DNA of 64,000 bases, taken from positions 7,212,001-7,276,000 of the forward strand of contig AP031357.1 in the NCBI GenBank assembly GCA_037833965.1, read 5' to 3'. Shown one piece after another: positions 7,877-18,427 of this stretch (the first letter of the stretch is position 1; each line of letters opens with the position of its first letter). The notes beneath the pieces were generated by a model. The model did no database searches and was not told the origin of the DNA. It worked only from the letters and a program-made list of their open reading frames with translations. This stretch comes from Marchantia polymorpha subsp. ruderalis. Lineage: Eukaryota > Streptophyta > Marchantiopsida > Marchantiales > Marchantiaceae. Both the position numbers and the translations under genes were made by a program.

Positions 7877-10396
7877 GCAGCCGGACTGGGCAGAAGCGAG
7901 ATCAGTCACACAGAGGGGATTGTTGACCCGAGTGATTGCTGCGAACTGCAGCTCAGTCCAGGTAAAGGCTTGAAGGTGTCAAGCCAGGTACAAGGAGAAG
8001 AGTTGAACAGGGTACAGGCGTTTCTTCGCCAGTATGAGGATGTCTTCGCATGGAAGATTGAAGACATGAAAGGCATACCTGCAAGGTATGGAGAGCACAG
8101 GATCGACTTGTTGGACGAGGCAGTTCCGGTTCGCCAACGCCAATACAGGCTCAACCCAAAATATTCATTATTGGTGAAGGACGAAATCGATAAGTACCTG
8201 AGCGCAGGAATCATCTACCCGGTACTCAGTAGCGAGTGGGTGTCGCCTATCGTGATCGTGCCCAAGAAACTGACGGGTAAGATCCGGGTGTGCCAGGACT
8301 TCCGAAAGCTGAACGCAGCAACGAGGAAGGACCATCACCCTCTTCCTTTCACGGACTCTATTTTAGACCATGTAGCAGGGCATGAATGCTACAGTTTCCT
8401 AGACGGATTCTCCGGCTACAACCAGGTGTCCATCAGGGAACAGGACAAGGACAAAACAACCTTCACGACCGACTGGGGAACCTATGCTTATCACAAGATG
8501 CCGTTCGGTCTGTGCAACGCGCCAGCGACGTTCCAGCGGATGATGACAAACATTTTCCAAGAGCACCTGAGGAAGTTCCTAGAAATTTTCATCGACGACT
8601 TTTGTGTCTTCGGTAAGAGGTCGGAGCACCTTAACCATCTTCGGCAAACGTTCGACAGATGTAGGGAGAGCAGCTTGTCCTTACACCCTGAGAAATGTTT
8701 CTTCTTCATGACCAGCGGAATCCTGCTAGGGCACCGAGTTTCGTCCGATGGCATTGCAGTGGATGTAGAGAAGGTGAAGATTATTCTCGAACTGCAGCCG
8801 CCAACGAATCTGCGTGAGTTGAGGGCCTTCCTTGGCCATGTAGGTTATTACAGAAGGTTCATAAATATGTACGCCATCTTGGCAGCCAACCTGACGAAGC
8901 TGCTTAAGAAGGAGGAACCCTATGTGTGGGGCAAAGAGCAACAGCTGGCGTTTGAAACGCTCAAAGCCAAACTGACGACTGCTCCGGTTCTGAGAAGTCC
9001 GGATTGGAACAGACCTTTCCATGTCTATGTAGACACGTCGGCGTTTGCAATCGGAGTGGTTCTCAGTCAGAAGGACGACAACAAGAAAGACTACCCGATT
9101 TACTTCGCGAGTCGTCAGTTGTCAGCAGCAGAGAAGAAATACACGACAACTGAGAGGGAGGCGTTGGGAATGGTGTACTCCTGTAAGAAGTTCCGACATT
9201 ATTTGATCTGCTATGAGTTCGTGTTTCATGTAGATCATTACGCCTTACAGCACCTGGTGAAGAAGGCGGATCTGTCCGGACGAATTGCCAGGTGGGTACT
9301 ACTGCTGCAGGAATTCACCTACACTGTACAGACACGGAAAGGCGTTCACCATGAGAACGCGGACTACCTCTCCCGACTATGGACCGAACCCATAGAGGAG
9401 GAAGTAGTGGATGATTTTCCCGACGAACAACTTTTTCAGTTGTCCGCCAGCCATGAGTCCAGGTACGCGGACTTATACAGGTTTCTGCTCACACTCCAAT
9501 GTCCGGAAGGATTGGATGCGGAGCAGCGCACAGTCTTCGTTCATAAAGCGGGACCTTACCAGCTTCAACAGGGGGTCTTGTTCAAGAAAATGGCAGACGA
9601 CAGGCTGTGCAGATGTCTAGAGGAGTCTGAAGTCCCGCGAGTTGTAAAAGCCATGCACACAGAAGACGCTGGTGGTCACTACGCCACCAGAAATACAGTG
9701 ACCAAAATTGTGAATGCAGGATACTGGTGGCCGACGATGTTCAAAGATGTACACGACTACGTTCGCAAATGCGACAGCTGCCAGAGGACGGGAAGGCCGA
9801 CTCCGACCACGAGATGGCCTCTTACACCAATCATGCCATTGGCACCATTTGAAAAATGGGGGATCGACTTCGTGGGACCAATACAACCTGTCACTAAAGG
9901 CACGCGCAGGCGCTACATATTGGTAGCAACAGACTATGCGACCAAGATGGTGGAGGCAGAAGCCACAAGGCACGACGACGCAGCCGCAGTAGCACGGTTC
10001 CTATTCGAATCCATCATCACACGCTACGGGTGCCCCCTAGAAATAGTCAGTGACAGAGGAACGCACTTTCTGAATCAGGTGATAGAAAGTTTGACGCGGC
10101 ACTTCCAGATTAAGCATCGGAAGACTACTCCATACAACCCCAAGGCAAATGGTCTGACAGAGAAGTCCAATGGATTACTCTGTAAGATACTCCTCAAAGT
10201 GACTGTAAACCATGCTCATGACTGGGACACCAAGCTACCGGCCGCCTTATGGGCATATAGAACGGCAGAAAAAGTCACCACCAGGCAAACACCTTACTTC
10301 CTAGTTTATGGGCAGCATCCGATCTTACCCATCGAATTCGAGATACCTACCAAGAGGACCTTAGATCAGAGAAGGCTGGACGCGGAAGAAAGTTAG
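7871..10396 (+). CDS. pol: Pol: reverse transcriptase, RNase H, integrase (A1, ends at a nonsense codon)
   Basis: Same frame as gag-pro and read after the UAG at 7868. RT lies at about 8100-8850 with the PFGLCNAPATFQ motif and the catalytic FIDD (aspartates at 8594-8599). RNase H follows at about 9000-9300 with FHVYVDTS and TEREAL. Integrase has an N-terminal H-H-C-C zinc region (about 9655-9790, ending KCDSCQ) and a catalytic triad D (9866), D (10052), E (10160) with 35 residues between the last two. There is no chromodomain. TAG at 10394-10396 replaces a CAG that is intact in A-outer (16709) and A3, so the last about 105 residues are cut off. The enzyme core is intact, but whether the truncated integrase works is unknown. 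Confidence 0.93.
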   Translation, partial: QLAAGLGRSEISHTEGIVDPSDCCELQLSPGKGLKVSSQVQGEELNRVQAFLRQYEDVFAWKIEDMKGIPARYGEHRIDLLDEAVPVRQRQYRLNPKYSLLVKDEIDKYLSAGIIYPVLSSEWVSPIVIVPKKLTGKIRVCQDFRKLNAATRKDHHPLPFTDSILDHVAGHECYSFLDGFSGYNQVSIREQDKDKTTFTTDWGTYAYHKMPFGLCNAPATFQRMMTNIFQEHLRKFLEIFIDDFCVFGKRSEHLNHLRQTFDRCRESSLSLHPEKCFFFMTSGILLGHRVSSDGIAVDVEKVKIILELQPPTNLRELRAFLGHVGYYRRFINMYAILAANLTKLLKKEEPYVWGKEQQLAFETLKAKLTTAPVLRSPDWNRPFHVYVDTSAFAIGVVLSQKDDNKKDYPIYFASRQLSAAEKKYTTTEREALGMVYSCKKFRHYLICYEFVFHVDHYALQHLVKKADLSGRIARWVLLLQEFTYTVQTRKGVHHENADYLSRLWTEPIEEEVVDDFPDEQLFQLSASHESRYADLYRFLLTLQCPEGLDAEQRTVFVHKAGPYQLQQGVLFKKMADDRLCRCLEESEVPRVVKAMHTEDAGGHYATRNTVTKIVNAGYWWPTMFKDVHDYVRKCDSCQRTGRPTPTTRWPLTPIMPLAPFEKWGIDFVGPIQPVTKGTRRRYILVATDYATKMVEAEATRHDDAAAVARFLFESIITRYGCPLEIVSDRGTHFLNQVIESLTRHFQIKHRKTTPYNPKANGLTEKSNGLLCKILLKVTVNHAHDWDTKLPAALWAYRTAEKVTTRQTPYFLVYGQHPILPIEFEIPTKRTLDQRRLDAEES

Positions 10397-10711
10397 GCAT
10401 ATCGACTGCAAGAGGTAATGGCACTGGAGGAAAGACGTCAAGAGGCCGAAGATCGGACAAAGCAATTACAACTCAGGCGGAAGGAGAAGTACGATCGAAG
10501 GCTCAAACCAGTACTGCTGGAGAAGGGCGACTTGGCTCTGCTATACGATAGCAGACATGCTAGATTTCCAGGCAAGCTCCACTTGAGGTGGATGGGACCT
10601 TACAAGGTGATAGAAGTTTTCCCAAATGGATCCATCCAACTCGCAGAACTGACGGGAGAATGGTTAGGCACCCGCGTGAACGGATGGCGTCTGAAGAAAT
10701 ACCACGTGTAA
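10397..10711 (+). pseudogene. Integrase C-terminal part of pol, after the nonsense codon
   Basis: In frame with pol and open to TAA 10709-10711. It encodes the integrase C-terminal region with the GPYKVIEVFPNG and RVNGWRLKKYHV motifs typical of non-chromoviral gypsy elements. It is separated from the rest only by the TAG at 10394. An internal ATG at 10418 exists, but separate translation is not expected. Confidence 0.85.
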
Positions 10712-10735
10712 ATGTTCGCGTGGGCGCTCACAATT

Positions 10736-10748
10736 GAGGAGGGGGGCA
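10736..10748 (+). promoter_or_regulatory. Polypurine tract of A1
   Basis: GAGGAGGGGGGCA directly abuts the 3' LTR start at 10749, the expected place for the plus-strand primer. The same tract precedes the A-outer (17054-17066) and A3 (45913-45925) 3' LTRs. Confidence 0.9.
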
Positions 10749-12105
10749 TGTGGTAACACACTTTTTGTTTTTTTTGCAGAATTTAAACAATTTTAGAAAA
10801 CTAGTACCAAAGCAGTGTTTGTAGCTAGAGAAGGGTACGCTAAATAGAGTGGATTGATGAGATCGTCACGAGGGCACAAAGAATCACGTAGTCGGATGTA
10901 CCAACGCCAACGTCTTCGGCGCCTTCGGCAAAAGCTCCTTTTTGAGGTGTCTCTACTCACGCGCCTCTAGCGTATAAGGAAGCTACGCTTCCGGCGCAGA
11001 CACCTCAGGAGGAGGTTTTGCTAAAGACGTCAGGAGAAGGGCCCGGACCTCTAAAGGCATCCGACCATGAGTGCGCCTTCGGCGAAGCGCCGCTAGCGCG
11101 GAAAGGGAAAACCTTCATAACAATCGGGATACACGGTAGATCCAGTTGGTTGAAGTTGCATTAGAAAGAGCTCGGGACGCTCGTTCTAACGAGTCCAAGA
11201 GCGCCGGAGATGGATCAGGAATGGAGAAGTTATGAGCGTCGGAAAACTCGTAGCCGGACATGCGCCGTTCGCGCTAGGGTTCACAGCCGGAAAGGATTCC
11301 CGTACGCCCTCGGCGATGCGCCTTCGGCGGAATCACGCGCTCACAGGAGGAAACCAACTCAGAGTCGGAAGCGCCCTTGGCGGCTGTTCATGGAAGGAAA
11401 GCGCCGGTCGGATGTACGCCTCCGACGTGGCGCTGACGGCCGGATGCGCTGGCATGAGTTGCGCTGACGGATATGCGCTGGCAGCAACGGACGAGGCATA
11501 AAGGACAAAATAGGCGGTACGACTGCGCGCCGGCGTAATTCGCTCCGGCTGGATGTGCGCCTCCAGCAAGGCGCCGACGGATAATGAACGCACCAGCGGC
11601 GACACACCTCCGGAGAAGGGCGGGTTAGGAAAAGACAACAGGGCCGACGTATACCCTGCAGCGGACTCGAGTCCGGAAGGTGGCGGCGGCGGGAGAATTC
11701 AACGTTTAAGCATGCGAATGCGCGCAATGCGGAGACGTGAATTCGCGCATGCAAAGGGCGAACCGTTAAGCCGTATAGCCGGCTGCGTACGTTGCAACCA
11801 GTAAGAACGTTGGACGTTCTTGAAATCGGAGAAGAAAAGACTGCGCTCCAGTCTCATTCTCTCATTCTTGACTTTGCGATTTCCAGTTCCAAGATTACGC
11901 GCAAGGGCGGAGCGACCTGCAGTGAGAGTAGAGAGTGCGGAGACGAGTTGCGCAAGGATCTTGGCGGACCTTGAAAGAATTGTGAGTAGCGATCTTGAAC
12001 GAGCGCAGAGAGAGTGAGCAGTCAGTGCTTGAGTGGCCGACGCACAGTGGCGATTGTGAGAGAGCGAGCGAAAGGGAGAACGTTTGTGTGTGTGCAGGCA
12101 ACGCA

Positions 12106-14652
12106 ATGTCGAAGGTTCCCCAGCTGCGAGTGTCTCCACTCAGGGTGCCGCAGATCGGTCTACGCGCATTTCAAGATGTGCTGTTGAGGTTGAAGCTCGA
12201 TTTTCTCCTATGGGGGTGGAATTGGACATGTCCGGAGATGGTGCGCGAGTATCTGCAGGAGAGACACAAGCCTTCTCGCGGATTTCGCCCACACCCAGAG
12301 AGATGGGACATTTGCAATTGGGCGCAGGTGTTGGGCAGGTGTGCCGGCGAGGAAGGGGATCTCCTCTTCGAGGCCGATAGCGTGAAGGTGTCCCAGGAGG
12401 AAGAAGTCTCTTACAATGAGCTCTTCAAAGTGGCCAGACATCCCAAGAACGGTTTCCGGACACGGGATTACAAGGATCGATTGCGGAGAAATGTCGCGAC
12501 GGCATTGCTGCAGATATTGCAGCCGACCAAGACCGCTTACATGCATGGTTGGCAGGTAGAGTTCGTGGAGCTAGTGCTGTCAGGAGCTCCGGTGCATTGG
12601 GCACGGCTCCTGTGGAAGGTGACGCGCCAACATGCGCAAGAAGAGAAGGGAGGAACCCTCAATCATCTATCGCCTTACTTAATCGTGTTTTACCGGGCGA
12701 TGGGATGTTTGACAAATGCTGAGAAAACTCGATTTCCGCAGCTGACCCGGACTTATCCAGGAAGATATTCGAGGGAGGCCGAAGTAGACACAGATCCGGA
12801 CGAGGAACCTGCCAGTACGCCTCCGGCTCCGGCCCCAGCAAGAGCAGCAGAAGAACGTCGAAGCGAGCTCATTCCGCGAAAGCGAAAGTGGGATGAGAGA
12901 CCTGAGGACAGGCAGCCGGAAGTGCCAGCTGCGCCGACTCGTGGTCGGCCCACCCCCGAGCCTCACAGTCAACCAAAACAGAGGGCACGCAAAATGCCAA
13001 CTGTTACTGAGGAGACCAGGCGAACTCCGACCCGGCGGAATCTCACACAGGAAGAGATAATCGCTCAGATTCTAGGGAAGACGGCAGATACCTCTGCACA
13101 GAAGGCACCACGGCCTTCGGGAGGAGATGGACGGACTGACAGCCGGCCAACTGCGAGTCGGATGACTGAAGGTCGACAAGCGGAAGGAAGGCCAACTGAA
13201 CGGCGCGTTGAACCGGACAGCAGGCCGGAAGCAGAAGAGAGTTTGGCTGACGAGCCAACAATCCTCAAAGGGTCGTCTTCGGCGGAAGGCACTTCTGGAA
13301 GAACGCCCCCAACAAGCAGGCCAAGTGGAGTCAAGACGCGCAGGGTGTATCCGACTCCCAGTCGGACAACTGCTGGTCGGCCGACTGCGAGTCGGACAAC
13401 AGAGAGTCAGCCGGATTCGCCGACTGCGAGACGGATGGGGCCAACGACCAGTGTGCGGACGCCTTCGGCGGACGCACCTTCAGCAAGGACACCTTCCGCG
13501 CAGATTGCGCCGGAAGGACAGGCAGCAGAAGCGGGCGGTGCAAGAATGACAAAAGTCACTGCGGCGTCGACCCCTTCACAAACCGAAGATCGAGCCGGAA
13601 CAGGGGCTCAAGCAGTGGGATCTCCCACTGCCCTGGATATTTTAGCAGGCAGTGGAGCAGCAGAAGCTGCTGCGCGCCACAGTTCCAGGGAGTCGCCAAG
13701 GGATTCGGTGGCGACTGAAATCCTCGAGACTGAGGATGATACGAGCTCGGAAGAGCAGGAAGCGGATTCGGTGCAGAAAACGCCAACAGGGGTGCTGTGC
13801 GAACAGATAGTTCCACTCCTGCGATATCTGGATCGCAAGACATCCAAATACGGAAGTGCCTTAAAACCGCAGTCTTATGTGGAGACTATCAGGCGAAGGA
13901 CGAGGATCAAGGTGGCAAAGTGGGCCTCTAGTTGCCAAGTATATGTGGAAAGGAACACCGCCCTCCAACAACACCTGGCGGTCACCCAGAAGCTATACCA
14001 AGCCTTGCAGCAGCAGAAGGAGGATGCGGCGACGAAAAGTCAGGCGGATGCCGAACTAATACGGGCAAAGATCGAGTTGGAACTGCAGGAGGAGCGGAGA
14101 CAGAACAAAGTCCTAGCAGCCGAGCTTGCGCGCCAGACGCGCGCCTTAGAAGAAAGTCAAAGAGCCCGCAAGGAGGATGAGGAGTTGTTGTGCAACTTGC
14201 AATCCGAGTGCTCGGATTTGAGGGCACAACGTGCGGGATTAGAAATGCAGCTGGCCGAGGTGGAGAGCAGCTGCAGGGCGCGAGGAGAGTTGGCGGCACA
14301 GGTGACTCGTTGTCTAAAAGGATACACCCATTGGGAGGTGGCAGCCCAAGAGAGGATCACACTCAGGGAGTTCGAGCTTCGGGCGGCGGCATTGACGGAA
14401 GGTGACAGTCGGAGTCGGCGGCGAGTGGCGAGAAAATTAGAAACCTTCTTGTCGGGTGCGCGCGACACTATGGCGCACTTGCAGTCGGAAGTCACCACAG
14501 CGCTCCGACGCCTGGGGTTACGCAGCCGGTCGGAAGACTGGCAAAGTAGAGATAGTACGCGGAGCAGTCCGGCGCGCAGGAGGCGCAGCACCGGATCTGC
14601 TGAGTGCAGTAGAGTAGTTTGGTTTCGCGCAGATACTGCGAGTGGTAGATAG
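12106..14652 (+). CDS. LTR-encoded coiled-coil protein, 3' LTR copy (A1)
   Basis: 848 aa, with translation identical to the 1451-3997 copy in the 5' LTR. Same start context AACGCA-ATG, same N-terminal conserved domain, low-complexity middle and C-terminal coiled coil. It lies in U3 of the 3' LTR, so it is part of the genome-length transcript initiated in the 5' LTR. No splice sites conserved across copies were found to bring it near an RNA 5' end. Function unknown. Confidence 0.8.
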   Translation: MSKVPQLRVSPLRVPQIGLRAFQDVLLRLKLDFLLWGWNWTCPEMVREYLQERHKPSRGFRPHPERWDICNWAQVLGRCAGEEGDLLFEADSVKVSQEEEVSYNELFKVARHPKNGFRTRDYKDRLRRNVATALLQILQPTKTAYMHGWQVEFVELVLSGAPVHWARLLWKVTRQHAQEEKGGTLNHLSPYLIVFYRAMGCLTNAEKTRFPQLTRTYPGRYSREAEVDTDPDEEPASTPPAPAPARAAEERRSELIPRKRKWDERPEDRQPEVPAAPTRGRPTPEPHSQPKQRARKMPTVTEETRRTPTRRNLTQEEIIAQILGKTADTSAQKAPRPSGGDGRTDSRPTASRMTEGRQAEGRPTERRVEPDSRPEAEESLADEPTILKGSSSAEGTSGRTPPTSRPSGVKTRRVYPTPSRTTAGRPTASRTTESQPDSPTARRMGPTTSVRTPSADAPSARTPSAQIAPEGQAAEAGGARMTKVTAASTPSQTEDRAGTGAQAVGSPTALDILAGSGAAEAAARHSSRESPRDSVATEILETEDDTSSEEQEADSVQKTPTGVLCEQIVPLLRYLDRKTSKYGSALKPQSYVETIRRRTRIKVAKWASSCQVYVERNTALQQHLAVTQKLYQALQQQKEDAATKSQADAELIRAKIELELQEERRQNKVLAAELARQTRALEESQRARKEDEELLCNLQSECSDLRAQRAGLEMQLAEVESSCRARGELAAQVTRCLKGYTHWEVAAQERITLREFELRAAALTEGDSRSRRRVARKLETFLSGARDTMAHLQSEVTTALRRLGLRSRSEDWQSRDSTRSSPARRRRSTGSAECSRVVWFRADTASGR

Positions 14653-14685
14653 GATAGCGTAGTGCTAGTTAGGATCTTTTGAGGG

Positions 14686-14692
14686 TATAAAG
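14686..14692 (+). promoter_or_regulatory. TATA box of A1 3' LTR
   Basis: TATAAAG, followed by the CAAGGC/GCCTTG dyad at 14698-14714. From this copy, transcripts would run out into the A-outer pol remnant. Confidence 0.7.
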
Positions 14693-15613
14693 TAGATCAA
14701 GGCGTTTTGCCTTGCGACTCTTCCAGTTTCGGAAGTGCAGATCAGGAACTCACTTTCTTGGCGTGTTTGTGCATTTTGGTCCTGGCACCACGTAGAGAAG
14801 CTGCAGCATAGCAAAGTTACCGTATGTTGTAGTTGAAGGCCTTCGGCTGAATGTTCAGAGCTAGTACCCGGTTAGAGACTTGAGTAGTGCGGATCTGCAC
14901 CTGCGGGTGATTTCTGATGCTCAGAGCCGGCTGCGAGTTAGATACTTGAACAGTTCCCCCTTACTCCTTCGAGTGACATATCCTGATTGTACTCCTACGG
15001 GAAGTTTCCCCTAAATGCCAATGTGAAGTTTCATTACTTCGTGTAAACCTTGGTTTGTAATTCAGGTTGTGTGTGTGTTACTGGATCGTGTTTTCAGTAA
15101 GTTCTCAGTCGGGTCTGCACTCCCTGCGTTTTGTGTGATAGTCGAGGGTGACGTCCACGGCGTACGTAGAGGCTTCGTTCCGAAGTGGGAAGTCCAGTCC
15201 GGGTACCCCCGCTAGTTCCTGGCGGAAGGGCAGTAAAAGCCGGAGTGGGAGGCACTACCTGCAGAACCTCTGAGTGAACTTGTGAGACACTTTCCTCCTG
15301 AAATCCGAAGCGGAGGTCCTGACCGACCTCCGAGTTGTGCTTTTTGCCAGTTTCAGGTGTGTGTGTGTGTGTGTGTGTTGAGTGACCACGCTGTACCGTG
15401 CATCCTCCGAGCATCCTCCGAGTTGAGATCCTCCTCCGAGTCGAGCCTCCGAGTCGAGCACTGCAGTATTTCTGGGAGTGACAGTCGCCTAGAATTCAAA
15501 CTCTACAAAAGTCTGTTAAATGTGACACTTTTACTCTGTGTGTTGCCTCTGTCCCTGTGGGTTCGATCTTTTTACCACCATACTGCAGTTTTAGCCTTTG
15601 GTGGGTTATTACA

Positions 15614-15618
15614 GTACT
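15614..15618. repeat. Target-site duplication of A1, right copy (gtact)
   Basis: Matches 89-93 exactly. Pol coding sequence of A-outer resumes right after it. Confidence 0.95.
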
Positions 15619-17029
15619 ACTGCTGCAGGAATTCACCTACACTGTGCAGACTAGGAAAGGCGTTCACCATGAGAACGCGGACTACCTCTCCCGACTATGG
15701 ACCGAACCCATAGAAGAGGAAGTAGTGGATGATTTTTCCGACGAACAACTTTTTCAGTTGTCAGCCAGCCATGAGTCCAGGTACGCGGACTTATACAGGT
15801 TTCTGCTCACACTCCAATGTCCGGAAGGATTGGATGCGGAGCAGCGCACAGTCTTCGTTCATAAAGCGGGACCTTACCAGCTCCAACAGGGGGTCTTATT
15901 CAAGAAAATGGCAGACGAGAGGCTGTGCAGATGCTTAGAGGAGTCTGAAGTTCCGCGAGTCGTTAAAGCCATGCACACAGAAGACGCTGGTGGTCATTAC
16001 GCCACCAGGAATACAGTGACCAAAATTGTGAATGCAGGATACTGGTGGCCGACGATGTTCAAAGATGTACACGACTACGTTCGCAAATGCGATAGCTGCC
16101 AGAGGACGGGAAGGCCGACTCCGACCACGAGATGGCCTCTGACACCGATCATGCCCTTGGCACCATTTGAAAAATGGGGGATCGACTTCGTGGGACCAAT
16201 ACAACCTGTCACTAAAGGCACGCGCAGGCGCTACATATTGGTAGCAACAGACTATGCGACCAAGATGATGGAGTCAGAGGCCACAAGGTACGACGACGCA
16301 GCAGCAGTAGCACGGTTCCTATTCGAATCAATCATCACACGCTACGGGTGCCCACTAGAAATAGTCAGTGACAGGGGAACGCACTTTCTGAATCAGGTGA
16401 TAGAAAGTTTGACGCTGCACTTCCAGATTAAGCATCGGAAGACTACTCCATACAACCCCAAGGCGAATGGTCTGACAGAGAAGTCCAATGGATTGCTCTG
16501 TAAGATACTCCTCAAGGTGACTGTGAATCATGCTCACGACTGGGACACCAAGCTACCGGCCGCCTTATGGGCATACAGAACGGCATAAAAAGTCACCACC
16601 AGGCAAACACCTTACTTTCTGGTTTATGGGCAGCATCCGATCTTACCCATCGAATTCGAGATACCCACCAAGAGGACCTTAGATCAGAGAAGGCTGGATG
16701 CGGAAGAAAGTCAGGCATATCGACTGCAAGAAGTAATGGCACTGGAGGAAAGACGTCAAGAAGCCGAAGATCAAACAAAGCAACTACAACTAAGGCGGAA
16801 GGAGAAGTACGATCGAAGACTCAAACCAGTACTACTTGAGAAGGGCGACTTGGCTCTGCTCTAGGATAGCAGACATGCTAGATTTCCAGACAAGCTACAC
16901 TTGAGATGGATGGGACCTTACAAGGTGATCGAAGTTTTCCCCAATGGATCAATCCAACTCGCAGAACTGACAGGATAATGGCTAGGCACCCGCGTGAACG
17001 GGTGGCGTTTGAAGAAATACCACGTGTAA
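15619..17029 (+). pseudogene. A-outer integrase region of pol, decayed
   Basis: Continues the RNase H/integrase frame of 1-93. The HHCC zinc region, the D-D-E catalytic residues and the C-terminal region are all recognisable. In-frame stops occur at about 16586-16588 (GAA to TAA), 16862-16864 (TAC to TAG) and about 16975-16977 (GAA to TAA), so no full integrase can be made. The first 322 codons after the A1 junction are open. The normal end is TAA 17027-17029. The CAG that is mutated in A1 is intact here. Confidence 0.9.
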
Positions 17030-18427
17030 ATGTTCGCGTGGGCGCTCACAATTGAGGAGGGGGGCATGTGGTAACACACTTTTTGTTTTTTTTGCAGAAT
17101 TTAAACAATTTTAGAAAACTAGTACCGAAGCAGTGTTTGTAGTTAGAAAAGGGTACGTTAAAAAGAGTGGATTGATGAGATCGTCACGAGGTCACGAAGA
17201 ATCGCATAGTCGGATGTACCAACGCCAATGTCTTCGGCGCCTTCGGCAAAAGCTCCTTTTCTGAGGTGTCTTTACTCACGCGCTTCCAGCGTTTAAGGAA
17301 GCCACGCTTCCGGCGCAGACACCTCAGGAGGAGGTTTTGCTAAAGACGTTAGAAGAAGGGCCCGGACCTCTGAAGGCGTCCGACCATGAGTGCGCCTTCG
17401 GCGATGCGCCGCTAGCGCGGAAAGGGAAAACCTTCATAACGATCGGAATACACGGTAGATCCAGTTGGTTGAAGTTGCATTAGAAAGAGCTCGGGACGCT
17501 CGTTCTAACGAGCCCAAGAGCGTCGGAGATGGATCAGGGACGGAGAAGTTATGAGCGTCGGAAAACTCGTAGGCGGACGTGTAACCGTTCGCGCTAGGGT
17601 TCATAGCCGGAAAGGACTCCCGTACGCCCTCGGCGATGCGCCTTCGGCGGAATCGCGCGCTCATGGGAGGAAACCAACTCAGAGTCTGAAGCGCCTTTGG
17701 CGGCTGCTCATGGAAGGAAAGCGCCGGTCGGATGTACGCCTCCGACGTGGCGCTGATGGCCGGATGCGCTGGCATGATTTGCGCTGGCGGATATGCGCCG
17801 TCAGCAATGGACGAGGCATAAAGGACAAAATAAGCGGTACAAATACGCGCCGGCGTAATTCGCTCCGACTGGATGTGCGCCTCCAGCAAGGCGCCGACGG
17901 ATAAGGAACACGCCAGCGGCGACACGCCTCCGGTGATGGACGGGTTAGGGAAAGACAACATAGCCGACGCATACCCTGCGGCGGACTCGAGTCCGGAAGA
18001 CGGCGGCGGCGGGAGAATTCAACATTCACGCATGCGAATGCGCGCAGTGCGGAGACGTGAATCCGAGCATGCAAAGGGCGAACCGTTAGGCCGTATAGCC
18101 GGCTGCGTACGTTGTAACCAGTAAGAACGTTGGACGTTCTTGAATTCGGAGGAGAAAAGACTGCGCTCCAGTCTCATTCTCTCATTCTTGATTTTGCGAT
18201 TTCCAGCTTCCAAGATTACGCGCAAGGGCGGAGAGACCTGCAGTGAGAGGAGAGAGTGCGGAGACGAGTGGCGCGAGGATCTTGACAGACCTTGGAGAGA
18301 ATTGCGAGTAGCGAACTTGAGCGTGAGCGAAGAGAGAGTGAGCAGTCAGTGCTTGAGCGGCCGACGCGCAGTGGCGATTGTGAGAGAGCGAGCGAAAGGG
18401 AGAACGTTTGTGTGTGCAGGTAACGCA

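Larger units (their letters stand above)
94..15613 (+). mobile_element. A1: complete Ty3/gypsy (Athila/Tat-like) LTR retrotransposon
   Basis: A 15.5-kb element with two 4865-bp LTRs (94-4958 and 10749-15613), a 5.8-kb interior, PBS, gag-protease, pol, polypurine tract and a perfect 5-bp TSD. Comparing the LTRs I found three substitutions (480/11135, 521/11176, 4358/15013), all A/G. The insertion is therefore very recent. It lies in the pol of an older copy of the same family. The pol sequence style, the lack of a chromodomain and the tRNA-Asp-type PBS place it in the non-chromoviral OTA group. Family assignment is by recognition, not by a tree. The only coding defect seen is a TAG at 10394-10396. 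Confidence 0.95.
10749..15613 (+). repeat. A1 3' LTR (4865 bp)
   Basis: Same length as the 5' LTR, with three substitutions seen. Starts directly after the polypurine tract and ends ATTACA followed by the TSD gtact at 15614-15618. In genome-length RNA this copy would place the LTR ORF near the 3' end, as retroviral U3-encoded accessory genes are placed. Confidence 0.95.

Noticed and set aside
15557-16588. Apparent LTR-integrase fusion ORF
   Set aside because: The first 20 codons are the end of the A1 3' LTR joined by chance to the A-outer pol. The junction is the insertion site with its TSD.
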